Positions 49,316-58,305 of a stretch of 64,000 bases of DNA are shown here, one piece after another. The stretch's first letter is position 1. The number at the start of each line of letters is the position of its first letter. This DNA comes from Candidatus Levyibacteriota bacterium. GTDB lineage: Bacteria > Patescibacteria > Microgenomatia > Levybacterales > UBA12049. Where the stretch lies: positions 1-64,000 of the forward strand of contig DAHWUP010000002.1 in assembly GCA_027334565.1 (NCBI GenBank), given 5' to 3'. The notes beneath the pieces are model-generated. The model was not told the DNA's origin. It worked only from the letters and a program-made list of their open reading frames with translations, and searched no databases. Position numbers and translations under genes: made by a program.

Positions 49316-49786
49316 ATGGCAGAGATATTAAGAAGAACTCTTGGTTCCGACCTCCACGAACCCTTACCCGGCTCACCCAAACCTCCGCGAATCGACGCGA
49401 AGCTGGAAAGATTATTCGAGAAAGCAGATTCGGCAGAAGCCGAAGGCCTTGAAGACACACCACGCAGGTTTCGTCTGGCTGCCGCAGGCGCATTGGAAAG
49501 ATACGAGTCATTCCGTCCCGTAAATCCCGATGAGCAAGTTTTGCAGGCCGAATACGGAGATATGGCGCTAAGAGGTTATCTTGGGGCTGGTGATACCGAA
49601 GAAGCCGTAGACCTTGCGGAAAGATTAGCAAAATCGGCACCCAGTGCACATTATTTTGAAAGAGTAACAAAAAGACTGCAACTCGCAGATCCGAGTTTGT
49701 TAAACGAACTTTTAAGAAGAAGGGAAGCCGTGCGCCGTTCGTTTGAAGATTTCCATCTTACACTACATTCTAAACCCGTAAAATAA
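49316..49786 (+). CDS. 156-aa hypothetical helical (TPR-like) protein
   Basis: A soluble, helical protein with A-x-x-AE and L-A patterns (LFEKADSAEAEGLEDTPRRF; AEYGDMALRGYLGAGDTEEA; VDLAERLAKSA) that recall tetratricopeptide-like helix pairs. No catalytic motif. Strong leaderless promoter. It may be a scaffold protein; this is inference from helix periodicity only. Confidence 0.5.
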   Translation: MAEILRRTLGSDLHEPLPGSPKPPRIDAKLERLFEKADSAEAEGLEDTPRRFRLAAAGALERYESFRPVNPDEQVLQAEYGDMALRGYLGAGDTEEAVDLAERLAKSAPSAHYFERVTKRLQLADPSLLNELLRRREAVRRSFEDFHLTLHSKPVK

Positions 49787-49832
49787 CTTCAAGCAAATTC
49801 GAATCCAAAGCCGGAAGTGGTATAATTTTTTT

Positions 49833-50429
49833 GTGGCCAACGACCTGGTGAAACAAAGTTACGAAAAAGTAGCGAAAGACTATGTCTCAAAACGGGATCA
49901 GTTCAAAAGTTTAAAATATCTGGAACGGTTTTCGCAGCTGGTCAAACAGGGAGGTGCAATTCTGGACGTTGGCTGCGGCGCAGGCCTTCCCGTCGATAGA
50001 TTTCTGATAAAAAAGGGTTTTTCCGTAAACGGATTGGATATTTCGCCAAAAATGGTAAAGCTTGCAAAGCGGAATGTCCCGCAGGCTTTTTTCGAAGTCA
50101 AAGACATGTCAGAACTTAATAAAGGAGAGTATCGCGTTGACGGAATCGTTTCTTTTTATGCCATATTCCACATTGGAAGAGAACAGCATCAGGATCTTTT
50201 GAAAAAATTTGCATCTTTCATGCCAAACGGAGGACCTATACTCGTGACAATGGGGGCAGAAGAATGGGAGGGGACGGAAGAAAACTTCCATGGAGAAAAA
50301 ATGTTCTGGAGTTTCTACGGAAAAGAGAAAAACAGAAAACTTTTGGAAAACGCGGGATTTAAAATTTTATCGGATGAAATCGATACTTCTGGCAACGAAA
50401 GACACCAGATAATTATTGCCAAAATTTAA
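49833..50429 (+). CDS. class I SAM-dependent methyltransferase
   Basis: A 198-aa protein with motif I ILDVGCGAGLPVDRF (residues ~39-53), the acidic end of strand 2 in VNGLDISPKMV, and motif around VDGIVSFYAIFHI. The substrate is unknown; the fold also occurs in small-molecule, tRNA and protein methyltransferases. The start is GTG 49833, 6 nt after TATAAT (49821-49826), a leaderless GTG start. Confidence 0.85.
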   Translation: MANDLVKQSYEKVAKDYVSKRDQFKSLKYLERFSQLVKQGGAILDVGCGAGLPVDRFLIKKGFSVNGLDISPKMVKLAKRNVPQAFFEVKDMSELNKGEYRVDGIVSFYAIFHIGREQHQDLLKKFASFMPNGGPILVTMGAEEWEGTEENFHGEKMFWSFYGKEKNRKLLENAGFKILSDEIDTSGNERHQIIIAKI

Positions 50430-50467
50430 TCTCCGAGGCTGAAAGTGTTATAATTAAAAAAGCTTCC

Positions 50468-51205
50468 ATGAGACGGAGGAAAATTAAACAAACTACTAAA
50501 TCCTCGATAAAAGCCGGCGTAAATATTGTTCTCTTGGCATTATTAATTTTAATATTTATTTTTTACCTTGTATTTACTTACCAAAAACAAATATTTGGGA
50601 TTGCTGGAATTTCAAACAGCAAAACTGACAATTTTACTCAAAAGATAGAAGACTTAAAATTTATATCACCGTCTCCAACTAGAACCCCAACACCGACACC
50701 GACACCAATAATTAACAACTACCAAAATAATGGACAGACAAATAATCTTAATGCACAATGGGGCGTTGCTAAACAAACGGGTTCGGATACTTGGTCGCAA
50801 CAAATAGGTTGTGATAACAAAATGGGCACACCTGATGATGTTTTTCAGGCGTTAAATAATTATAGGCACGTACACAACGTTGGTGGGCTAACTTGGAATG
50901 ATAATTTGGCTGCGGAAGCACAATCCAGAGCGGATTATTTTAATTCGATTGGTAAAATTGATGATCACGTTGGACTAAATGATTTTCTAAATAACCAAAA
51001 CGGATTTAATAAATTAGGATTTGGATACGTTGGAGAAAATTCTTCATTGGGACAATGTCCATTACTAGGAGTCCACATAATCGAATGGATTTTTGCTTCA
51101 GATCAACCTCATAACGCAAATCAATTAAATCGCGATTGGGGTTATGTTGGAGTAGGTGTAAGTGGTTATGCTGTTGATTTAATCTTCGGCGCAGATAAAT
51201 ATTAA
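50468..51205 (+). CDS. membrane-anchored CAP/SCP-domain protein
   Basis: A 245-aa protein with a basic start, one transmembrane helix (about 16-38), a Pro-Thr linker (SPTRTPTPTPTP) and a C-terminal CAP domain: VFQALNNYRHVHNVGGLTWN, LAAEAQSRADYFNSIGKIDD, YVGENSS and W-F-S-D-PHNANQLNRDWGYVGVGV. The conserved His of HVGLNDF and the GEN motif fit the CAP cavity. CAP proteins are exported with varied roles. Base composition is more AT-rich than its neighbours, and it forms an atypical pair with the next gene. Confidence 0.8.
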   Translation: MRRRKIKQTTKSSIKAGVNIVLLALLILIFIFYLVFTYQKQIFGIAGISNSKTDNFTQKIEDLKFISPSPTRTPTPTPTPIINNYQNNGQTNNLNAQWGVAKQTGSDTWSQQIGCDNKMGTPDDVFQALNNYRHVHNVGGLTWNDNLAAEAQSRADYFNSIGKIDDHVGLNDFLNNQNGFNKLGFGYVGENSSLGQCPLLGVHIIEWIFASDQPHNANQLNRDWGYVGVGVSGYAVDLIFGADKY

Positions 51206-51232
51206 CTAATCTGAAAATGCTATAATCCAGTC

Positions 51233-51709
51233 GTGGAGACAAAACGGTGGATTAATTTTTTAAAAAGGATTCCTAGCATCTTAAAGCAACTTGCTTCTTT
51301 AACTAATGGGCGAATGTGGTTGGACGCGGAAAGGAATTTTTTTGAATACAATAAATCAATAATAACACTTGCATCATCTGCCTTAGTATTATCATTTACT
51401 GCAGCTAAAATTAGTAATTTACACACCAACCTAATAACACTTGCAATAAGTTGGGTTGGTTTTATTATAACCATATTTTTCGGACTATCAATCCAGCTAA
51501 TGAACTTTCTCTATTCTCTTGCTGAAAGCAATATCCATAAGCTTTCAGAAGATAAAGTGTTTAAGTCAGAAAACCTTAAGAATCCAGAGGTTGGATTTTA
51601 CTGGGAAGCTAGAATTGTTATGTTTTGGATATCAATTTTTGAAATGTTTTTATTTATTTTATCATTAGTTTTTTTAATGATATCAGCGTTCCTTACAATC
51701 AGTTATTAA
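51233..51709 (+). CDS. 158-aa membrane protein, unknown function
   Basis: GTG start at 51233, 6 nt after TATAAT (51221-51226). The protein has a charged N-terminal part, hydrophobic segments near 44-62 (IITLASSALVLSFTAAK), 68-92 (LITLAISWVGFIITIFFGLS) and 128-155 (MFWISIFEMFLFILSLVFLM). AT-rich codon use like the CAP gene before it. No family recognised. Confidence 0.55.
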   Translation: METKRWINFLKRIPSILKQLASLTNGRMWLDAERNFFEYNKSIITLASSALVLSFTAAKISNLHTNLITLAISWVGFIITIFFGLSIQLMNFLYSLAESNIHKLSEDKVFKSENLKNPEVGFYWEARIVMFWISIFEMFLFILSLVFLMISAFLTISY

Positions 51710-51815
51710 AATGATTATGGATGCGGAAATAACCACCAGAAAATTAGTTCTTCGAGGAACGATCAGGTAAAAACAATTGAAATAAAATTCTCATTGAGTA
51801 TAATAGACAACTATT

Positions 51816-52154
51816 ATGCCTCCGTATGAGTGCCCGGAGAGGGGCGCAAGATTCAACGCAAGGTTTATAAGAATCGGCGAAAAACTTTACTCGGGAAAAA
51901 ATATACATGAAACCCACGGCCATATCGCGGAAATGGACCATCTTAAACAGGCGATCGGGGACTTAAAACGTGTAAATTCAGCCGAAGTGGACGGAGGAAT
52001 ATATCATGCAACAAGTGACGGTCAGATACTGATAATCGGAAATTCCGCGACATTTGATATTCCCGTTAGTGGTGTTAAGAGGCTTGCGCGCGAACTGACA
52101 AAGGAAGCATTTCAGGCGCAAAGCCCCGGCCGCGAGGTAATTATCATTAAATAA
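51816..52154 (+). CDS. 112-aa hypothetical protein
   Basis: A soluble protein with helix and beta-hairpin patterns (GDLKRVNSAEVDGGIYHATS; QILIIGNSATFDIP; VKRLARELTKEAF). TATAAT (51799-51804) lies 11 nt before the ATG. No family recognised. The 106 nt before it contain only a 19-codon frame (51711-51770) that I do not regard as a gene. Confidence 0.45.
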   Translation: MPPYECPERGARFNARFIRIGEKLYSGKNIHETHGHIAEMDHLKQAIGDLKRVNSAEVDGGIYHATSDGQILIIGNSATFDIPVSGVKRLARELTKEAFQAQSPGREVIIIK

Positions 52155-52206
52155 ATTCAATTTGGGCGCTGGAAATTTACCGTTCGGTTTGTTAAAATAG
52201 ATTGTC

Positions 52207-54177
52207 ATGGCGAAAACCCCGGCAGTAAAATCTAAAGAAAAACCACTAAGGTCAGAATACGGTGCGGCACAAATCCAGGTCCTCGAAGGACTCGAGCCGG
52301 TTAGAAAAAGGCCGGGAATGTATATCGGCTCAACCGACATCATCGGTCTGCATGAAAGTTTACGCGAGATCATCGATAATTCGGTAGACGAAGCGCTGGC
52401 CGGGTTTGCCAAAAACGTCTGGATTACCCTGAACGACGACGGTTCGGCAACGGTGGTCGACGACGGGAGAGGAATTCCTGTCGATGTCATGCCCCAGTAT
52501 AAAAAATCTGCTCTTGAGATCGTAATGACCAAGCTTCATGCCGGAGGAAAATTCGGTGGTTCGGCATATAAAATTTCCGGAGGGCTGCACGGGGTCGGCG
52601 CGTCCGTAGTTAACGCGCTTTCCGAGTGGATGTGGGCCGAGGTCAAACGCGAAGGTAAGGTCTACACGCAGGAATATTCGAGGGGAAACGTCAAGACCAA
52701 ACTCGAAGTGGTCAAAAATTCGCGTTTGGACCATGATTTCGTCCACGGACTGGCATCGGGAACCCTGATCACCTTCATGCCCGACTCGCAGATATTCTCA
52801 ACCATTAATTTTGAATTCGATACAATTAAAAGGCTGATCAGGGAAAGGGCATACCTGGTTCCGAATTTGTATTTCCATTTGCTCGACAAACGAAAAGATA
52901 AAGAACAGGAAGTCCACTATTATTTCGAGGGCGGGATAACATCGCTTATATCCAAATTAAACGAAAACAAACCGGCCATCCATAAAGTGATCTACATCGA
53001 CAAGATGGAAGGCGAGGTCGATGTTTCCGTGGCTTTGCAATATAACGACGGATATACCGAGAATGTCGAATCTTATGTCAACGTCATTAATACCATTAAC
53101 GGCGGCACGCATCTGACCGGTTTTAGAATGGCATTGACAAGAGCCATCAACGATTACGGCAAAAAGATCGGCAGTTTCAAGGAAGACGAGGAAGGAATCA
53201 CCGGAGACGACACCAGGGAAGGGTTAACGGCGGTGGTATACGTGAAGATGCCTCAGGATAATATCCAGTTCGAAGGACAAACCAAAGGAAAACTGGGTAA
53301 CGCCGAGATCCAACCGGTGGTAATGTCCATTGTCAGAGACGGTCTGTCTACCTTTTTTGAGGAAAACCCGTCGGACGCCAGAAAAATTTTGGAAAAAGTA
53401 TATTTGGCGGCCAAGGCAAGGTTAGCCGCCAAAGCGGCCAAAGAAGCGATTTTACGAAAAGGTGCGCTTGAAGGCTCAAGTCTTCCGGGAAAACTGGCAG
53501 ACTGCCAGGAAAAAGATCCAAGTATTTCCGAGCTATACCTCGTCGAGGGAGATTCGGCGGGCGGCAGTGCAAAACAGGGAAGAGACAGAAAATTCCAGGC
53601 GATATTACCGTTGAAAGGAAAGATATTAAACACCGAGCGGGCAAGACTTGACAGAATAATCGAACACGAGGAGGTCAAAAACATCATCGTTGCCCTAGGT
53701 ATGGGAATCGGAGAGACGATAAAATTCGAAAAATTAAGGTACCACCGCATCATTATCATGACCGACGCGGACGTCGACGGCGAACACATCGAAACGCTGG
53801 TTCTGACCTTCTTCTATCGTCACATGCCCGAAGTGGTCAAGGAAGGATACCTGTATATCGCCATGCCGCCTTTATACAAGATCTCGGCCGGCAAGGATTT
53901 TAGGTACGCTTACACCGAGGAGGAAAGGGACGCGGCGGTCAAAGAAATCGGTAACGGCCGTTCGGTTTCGATCCAACGTTACAAAGGTTTGGGGGAGATG
54001 AACCCTGATCAGCTTTGGGAAACCACGATGAACCCGGCCAACAGGATCTTAAAACAGGTCTCTATCGAAGACGCCGAGGAAGCCGACGCCATCTTTACGA
54101 TGCTGATGGGCGACGAAGTTCCCCCGCGAAAACACTTTATCCAGTCTAACGCAAAAAACGCCACTTTGGACATTTAA
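52207..54177 (+). CDS. gyrB: DNA gyrase subunit B
   Basis: A 656-aa type IIA topoisomerase subunit. The GHKL ATPase shows IIDNSVDEALAG, DDGRGIPVD, GGLHGVGASVVNAL and the QTKGKLGN switch lysine. The TOPRIM part has VEGDSAGGSAKQGRDR, ILPLKGKILN and MTDADVDGEHI (Asp residues for Mg), and the end motif is QRYKGLGEMNPDQLWETTMN. Together with GyrA it introduces negative supercoils. TAAAAT (52193-52198) ends 8 nt before the ATG. Classified as GyrB rather than ParE by partnership with a GyrA carrying a GyrA-box. Confidence 0.96.
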   Translation: MAKTPAVKSKEKPLRSEYGAAQIQVLEGLEPVRKRPGMYIGSTDIIGLHESLREIIDNSVDEALAGFAKNVWITLNDDGSATVVDDGRGIPVDVMPQYKKSALEIVMTKLHAGGKFGGSAYKISGGLHGVGASVVNALSEWMWAEVKREGKVYTQEYSRGNVKTKLEVVKNSRLDHDFVHGLASGTLITFMPDSQIFSTINFEFDTIKRLIRERAYLVPNLYFHLLDKRKDKEQEVHYYFEGGITSLISKLNENKPAIHKVIYIDKMEGEVDVSVALQYNDGYTENVESYVNVINTINGGTHLTGFRMALTRAINDYGKKIGSFKEDEEGITGDDTREGLTAVVYVKMPQDNIQFEGQTKGKLGNAEIQPVVMSIVRDGLSTFFEENPSDARKILEKVYLAAKARLAAKAAKEAILRKGALEGSSLPGKLADCQEKDPSISELYLVEGDSAGGSAKQGRDRKFQAILPLKGKILNTERARLDRIIEHEEVKNIIVALGMGIGETIKFEKLRYHRIIIMTDADVDGEHIETLVLTFFYRHMPEVVKEGYLYIAMPPLYKISAGKDFRYAYTEEERDAAVKEIGNGRSVSIQRYKGLGEMNPDQLWETTMNPANRILKQVSIEDAEEADAIFTMLMGDEVPPRKHFIQSNAKNATLDI

Positions 54178-54194
54178 CTGATATAATTAATGGC

Positions 54195-54929
54195 ATGTTC
54201 TACAATGCTCATGCTTATGTCGCAGGGAAAATCTTTGGTTCCGACGACAAGCTTTTGCTGACCGGTAGTTTTCTTCCCGATATCGCAGTACTTAAAATTA
54301 TCGACTGGGACAAAAGCGGCATGCACGGAAGGGAAGCCGCTAAAAGATTTAAGGATTACATTGAAAAACATCACTCCGACTACCTTAGCCTTGCCAAAGG
54401 TGTTATCGCGCATAATATTCTTGATGATTTCAGCCATTTCGATTATAACGGCGGCAAGGGCTATGCCTACATCAATAACAAAGAACTGGTAAAAAAAACT
54501 TCCCAATATTATGGAGACGACGGAAAATTAGGCCTTCGCAAAGCTCATAATTTTATCGAATCCGCCGTTGATATCCTGTTACTTCAGAAACAGAGCGACA
54601 TCTATACGAAAATCGTTGACGCAACCGAAAAGGTGGATAAAAACGCACTGGCTAAGGTCGTCGGAGAATTCTTTGGCATCGACGAATCGAAAACAGAGCA
54701 AACCTTAACCGAATATTTTGCACTGATCAACTCGCATGATCTTTGTAATAAGAATAACTGGATTTTTCTATGGCAGAAGCTAAATAAGCTGATGGGACTT
54801 AGAAATCTTGAGGATAAACAGATACTCGATCTTCTCGATACGGGAATTGCCTCGGTAACCCCGACCTTTACCCAATTTATGGATTTTGCGCTTACGGAAG
54901 GCACAAAGAGAAAAGATGCTTATGTTTAA
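54195..54929 (+). CDS. zinc-dependent phospholipase C-like protein
   Basis: A 244-aa helical protein with FYNAHAYVAGKIF, LLTGSFLPDIAV, KGVIAHNILDDFSHFDYNGG and HNFIESAVDILL; the spaced His and Asp residues resemble the metal site of the S1/P1-nuclease and zinc phospholipase C group. There is no signal peptide, unlike secreted phospholipases, so it may act on an intracellular substrate or be a non-enzymatic relative. ATG 54195 follows TATAAT (54182-54187) by 7 nt. Identity is tentative. Confidence 0.45.
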   Translation: MFYNAHAYVAGKIFGSDDKLLLTGSFLPDIAVLKIIDWDKSGMHGREAAKRFKDYIEKHHSDYLSLAKGVIAHNILDDFSHFDYNGGKGYAYINNKELVKKTSQYYGDDGKLGLRKAHNFIESAVDILLLQKQSDIYTKIVDATEKVDKNALAKVVGEFFGIDESKTEQTLTEYFALINSHDLCNKNNWIFLWQKLNKLMGLRNLEDKQILDLLDTGIASVTPTFTQFMDFALTEGTKRKDAYV

Positions 54930-55488
54930 AGACCCTGTCTTGAAAAAACTTTATAAAAAATACGGTCCGCATAAGTTCGAGGACAGAAGCGAACGGCTGA
55001 TGGAAGAACTGGTCGAAGCTATCATCAGTCAGCAACTTTCCAATAAAGCTTCCGATACTATATATAAAAGGTTCCTGGACCTTTTTAAGGGTAAGTTTCC
55101 CAAGCCGGATGAAATATTGTCAATGGACGACGAAAAATTAAGAAGCGCCGGAATGAGCTATTCGAAAGTCAAATATATCAAAAATATCGCCGCGGCATTT
55201 AAAAACGGCGATTTGAATATCAATAAGATTAGCAAAATGTCCGACGATGAAGTTATCGAAGAGCTTACTAAAATCAAAGGGGTAGGGAGGTGGACCGCGG
55301 AAATGATCCTGATATTTACCCTTAAACGGGAGGATATATTTTCTTTGGGCGACGCGGGTCTTAAAAAAGCGGTTAAAAATTTATATAATCTTGAAAAAGA
55401 AACGGAAATACTAAAACTGTCTAAGAGCTGGAAACCGAAAAGAAGCTATGCCTGCTGGTATTTATGGAGAAGTTTAGAGAATGATTAA
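54916..55488 (+). CDS. AlkA-like DNA-3-methyladenine glycosylase (HhH-GPD)
   Basis: A 190-aa base-excision enzyme. The helix-hairpin-helix LTKIKGVGRWTAEMILIFTL and the catalytic Asp region DIFSLGDAGLKKAV mark the AlkA branch of HhH-GPD glycosylases, and AIISQQLSNKASDTIYKRF is the usual start of the core. It lacks the N-terminal beta domain of E. coli AlkA (282 aa). It overlaps the gene before it and the HAD gene after it by 8 nt each at the ends, so all three are translated together. ATG 54916 is used; 54922 is equally possible. Confidence 0.88.
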   Translation: MLMFKDPVLKKLYKKYGPHKFEDRSERLMEELVEAIISQQLSNKASDTIYKRFLDLFKGKFPKPDEILSMDDEKLRSAGMSYSKVKYIKNIAAAFKNGDLNINKISKMSDDEVIEELTKIKGVGRWTAEMILIFTLKREDIFSLGDAGLKKAVKNLYNLEKETEILKLSKSWKPKRSYACWYLWRSLEND

Positions 55489-56062
55489 AGTGATTGCTTT
55501 CGATTTTGCGGACGTTATCGTCGAGGGGCCCGTATCGGGATGGCTTAAAAAAAACAGGTCGGAAAACACAAAAGCCGATTGGCATGAATATAAACAGAAG
55601 GCACATCTTTGGGATACCGGTCAAATGGATTCAAAAGCGGTTTATGAATTTCTTTCAAAACTTACCGGGATAGACGAGGAAGCCATCTGGAAAGAACTTT
55701 ACGAAACCGCTCATTTGAATGTGGAGCTGGTAGAGCTTATAAAAAGGCTCAAGCCAAGCTATAAAATCGCCATTTTTTCCAACTACATTTCAGAACAACT
55801 GAAAAAACTGCTGGTTCACCACAAAATCGATAAACTATTCGACGAAGTGATAGTTTCTTCCGAACACGGCGTTAAAAAACCCGACCCAAAATTTTTTGAA
55901 GCTTTGGTGACAAAAGCGGGAGTCAACAAAGACGAAATATTTTTTACCGACGACAATCTTGACAATATAGAAGCCGCTTCTACCTTTGGTATTAAAGCTT
56001 ATCGTTTTACAACAGTTGGCAAATTAATCGAGGATCTGCAAAAAGAAGGGATTAACGTTTAA
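55481..56062 (+). CDS. HAD-superfamily hydrolase
   Basis: A 193-aa phosphatase-fold protein. Motif I is AFDFADVI with the nucleophile Asp8 and Ala at +2 in place of the second Asp, as in the DFGGV-type subgroup. Motif II is IFSNYI, motif III the Lys in VKKPDPKFF and motif IV FFTDDNLDNIEAA. The substrate is unknown; the loss of the second Asp may reduce phosphatase activity or alter specificity. Starts 8 nt inside the AlkA-like gene. Confidence 0.85.
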   Translation: MIKVIAFDFADVIVEGPVSGWLKKNRSENTKADWHEYKQKAHLWDTGQMDSKAVYEFLSKLTGIDEEAIWKELYETAHLNVELVELIKRLKPSYKIAIFSNYISEQLKKLLVHHKIDKLFDEVIVSSEHGVKKPDPKFFEALVTKAGVNKDEIFFTDDNLDNIEAASTFGIKAYRFTTVGKLIEDLQKEGINV

Positions 56063-56075
56063 ACACGAATAAGTC

Positions 56076-56113
56076 TTGAAAATAAGCTTAACCTTCTTTA
56101 TAATTGAAAGGTT
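56076..56113 (+). promoter_or_regulatory. hppA promoter with overlapping inverted repeat
   Basis: TTGAAA (56076-56081), 17-nt spacer, TATAAT (56099-56104). AACCTT (56090-56095) and AAGGTT (56108-56113) form an inverted repeat centred on the -10 box, so a regulator or an RNA hairpin at the 5' end is conceivable. 12 nt remain to ATG 56117. Confidence 0.5.
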
Positions 56114-56116
56114 CTT

Positions 56117-58156
56117 ATGACCTTATCCATATTATTTTTTCATAAGCTCATCATTCCGTTCGTTGCGGGACTTATTTCTATCGCCTACGGATTGTTCCTG
56201 ACCTACCGGGTCTTATCGCATAAAACCGGAGACAAGAAAATGAACGCCATTTCGGATGCCATTGCAGAAGGCGCGGTAGCTTACATGAAAAGACAATACA
56301 GCGTTGTCGCGGGTATCGGAATCATCATCTTCATTGTGTTATTTTACTTCCTCGGACCTTTGAGCGCATTCGCCTTTGCTTTGGGTGCCATCTGTAGCGC
56401 AATCGCCGGAATCATCGGTATGAACGTTGCGGTAAGAAGCAACATCCGAACCGCGGAAGCGGCTAAAACCGGACTCTCCGAGGCTTTCTCGCTGGCTTTT
56501 GAAGGCGGTGCCGTAACAGGGCTGATGGTCTCGGGGCTGGCGCTTGCGGCACTTTCCGTTTCGTATTGGTATGTAGAAAAATTTGCGGGTAGCACACTCC
56601 AACCTTTGATCGCTTTGGGTTTCGGAGGCTCATTGATTTCCGTATTTGCCAGACTCGGCGGAGGGATATTCACCAAATCCGCAGATGTCGGAACCGATAT
56701 GGTCGGTAAAATCGAAAAAGGAATTCCCGAGGACGATCCGAGGAATCCGGGCGTAATTGCCGATCTGGTCGGAGATAACGTCGGTGACGATGCCGGAATG
56801 GCGGCGGACCTTTTTGAAACTTATGTGATCACCGCGGTGGCGGCAATGATCTTAGGACACTTGACCTTTCCGCATAATTCGTATGTCGTATTTTTCCCGC
56901 TTCTTATCGGTGCGATTTCAGTTATCGCCGGCATCATCGGCACCTGGTTTGTACGACTTTCGGGGAACGGAATTATGAAAGCGCTCTACCAGGGCTTAAT
57001 AGCCGCCATGGTGATTGCAATCGCGGGCTTTTACATTCTTACCCTGGGAGTATTTCCGAACGGGCTCGGGACCATAAGCATGCTAAGCATTTTCTATACA
57101 TTGATAATCGGAATAGTTGTAACTTTGGGGATGGTGATCATCACGGAATATTTTACCTCAAAGAAGTTTCCGCCGGTTAGGGTGATCGCCAACGCCTCGA
57201 CCACCGGACACGGCACAAACATTATCGCGGGGCTTGCGGTATCAATGAAATCCACGCTCGCGCCGATTCTTCTTATCGCCGCAGCCATCTGGGCGTCCTA
57301 TACATTTGCCGGACTTTACGGCGTCTCTGTAGCTGCGATGAGCATGCTTTCCTTGGCCGGTATCATCGTTGCCATCGATGCGTTCGGGCCGATAACCGAT
57401 AACGCCGGGGGCATAGCCGAAATGGCCGGTCTTGATAAAAAAGTCAGGGATGTAACCGACCCTTTGGACGCGGTCGGAAACACAACCAAAGCCGTTACCA
57501 AAGCTTATGCTATCGGTTCTGCGGGCCTCGCGGCTCTGGTACTTTTTTCAAGCTATACCCAGGAATTGGCTGGTTCTGCCAAATTTTCCGAGGTCGGCGG
57601 ATTATTTTCTTTGTCCGACCCGAGCGTGATTATCGGTCTATTCATCGGCGGAGCGCTTCCTTATTTCTTTGCTTCTTTAGCGATGGAAGCGGTAGGAAAG
57701 GCAAGCGTTTCGATAGTAGATGAGGTCAGAAGACAATTTAAGGAAATCAAAGGGTTGATGTCCGGTAAGGCCAAACCGGAATACGGAAAAGCCGTAGACA
57801 TCGTCACTAAAGCCGCCATCAAAGAAATGATGCTCCCTACTTTGATAACCGTTTTATCACCGATATTGGTCGGGTTTATCTTAGGTCCCAAAGCGCTGGG
57901 AGGACTTCTGATCGGCAGCATCATCACGGGATTGTTTGTTGCGATATCGATGACCACCGGAGGCGCAGCCTGGGATAACACGAAAAAGTATATCGAAGAA
58001 GGCAATTTGGGCGGCAAAGGCGGTTTTGCCCATCAAAGTGCCGTAACCGGCGATACCGTAGGTGACCCCTACAAAGATACTGCCGGCCCGGCCATCAATC
58101 CGATGATCAAAGTTTTGAATATTGTCGCATTATTAATAGCCGGTTTCCTTATTTAA
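56117..58156 (+). CDS. hppA: K+-independent proton-translocating membrane pyrophosphatase
   Basis: A 679-aa polytopic enzyme with about 16 hydrophobic helices that couples PPi hydrolysis to H+ export. The substrate site shows KSADVGTDMVGKIEKGIPED and DNVGDDAGMAADLFE, plus DNAGGIAEM and VGDPYKDTAGPA with the conserved acidic residues. In the ion-selecting segment GNTTKAVTKAYAIGSAGLAA, Lys follows GNTT, where K+-dependent forms carry Ala, so this is the K+-independent type. Likely a main way to build proton motive force in a fermenter with a small genome, using PPi from tRNA charging and nucleic-acid synthesis. Confidence 0.95.
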   Translation: MTLSILFFHKLIIPFVAGLISIAYGLFLTYRVLSHKTGDKKMNAISDAIAEGAVAYMKRQYSVVAGIGIIIFIVLFYFLGPLSAFAFALGAICSAIAGIIGMNVAVRSNIRTAEAAKTGLSEAFSLAFEGGAVTGLMVSGLALAALSVSYWYVEKFAGSTLQPLIALGFGGSLISVFARLGGGIFTKSADVGTDMVGKIEKGIPEDDPRNPGVIADLVGDNVGDDAGMAADLFETYVITAVAAMILGHLTFPHNSYVVFFPLLIGAISVIAGIIGTWFVRLSGNGIMKALYQGLIAAMVIAIAGFYILTLGVFPNGLGTISMLSIFYTLIIGIVVTLGMVIITEYFTSKKFPPVRVIANASTTGHGTNIIAGLAVSMKSTLAPILLIAAAIWASYTFAGLYGVSVAAMSMLSLAGIIVAIDAFGPITDNAGGIAEMAGLDKKVRDVTDPLDAVGNTTKAVTKAYAIGSAGLAALVLFSSYTQELAGSAKFSEVGGLFSLSDPSVIIGLFIGGALPYFFASLAMEAVGKASVSIVDEVRRQFKEIKGLMSGKAKPEYGKAVDIVTKAAIKEMMLPTLITVLSPILVGFILGPKALGGLLIGSIITGLFVAISMTTGGAAWDNTKKYIEEGNLGGKGGFAHQSAVTGDTVGDPYKDTAGPAINPMIKVLNIVALLIAGFLI

Positions 58157-58305
58157 ATCAGCAATTGCGAAGGTTGCCTTGGTATAAGACGGAACCCCCG
58201 CAAAATTTTTTCAAAATTCGTCAGAATTTTGAAGAGGAGTAAACAGCCGCTCGGCCGAAATTTAAGCTATGCTTAAACGAAGGCAAAGGGCTGAATTAAG
58301 ACGAC
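58157..58305 (+). promoter_or_regulatory. gyrA upstream region with three inverted repeats
   Basis: A perfect 10-bp stem TTCAAAATTC (58210-58219)/GAATTTTGAA (58224-58233) with loop GTCA, a short GCCG/CGGC element near 58246-58255, and TTTAAGC (58261-58267)/GCTTAAA (58271-58277). No T-run follows the first hairpin. The last repeat contains TATGCT, a possible -10 box, which would leave a ~28-nt leader before ATG 58306. No reading frame of note is present. Confidence 0.4.

Noticed and set aside
51711..51770. 19-codon frame before the 51816 gene
   Set aside because: No promoter box at the expected distance and too short to judge; treated as intergenic DNA.
53253..53789. 178-codon minus-strand frame inside gyrB
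   Set aside because: Shadow of a strongly conserved gene; product is low-complexity Ser/Leu/Pro-rich with no start signal.
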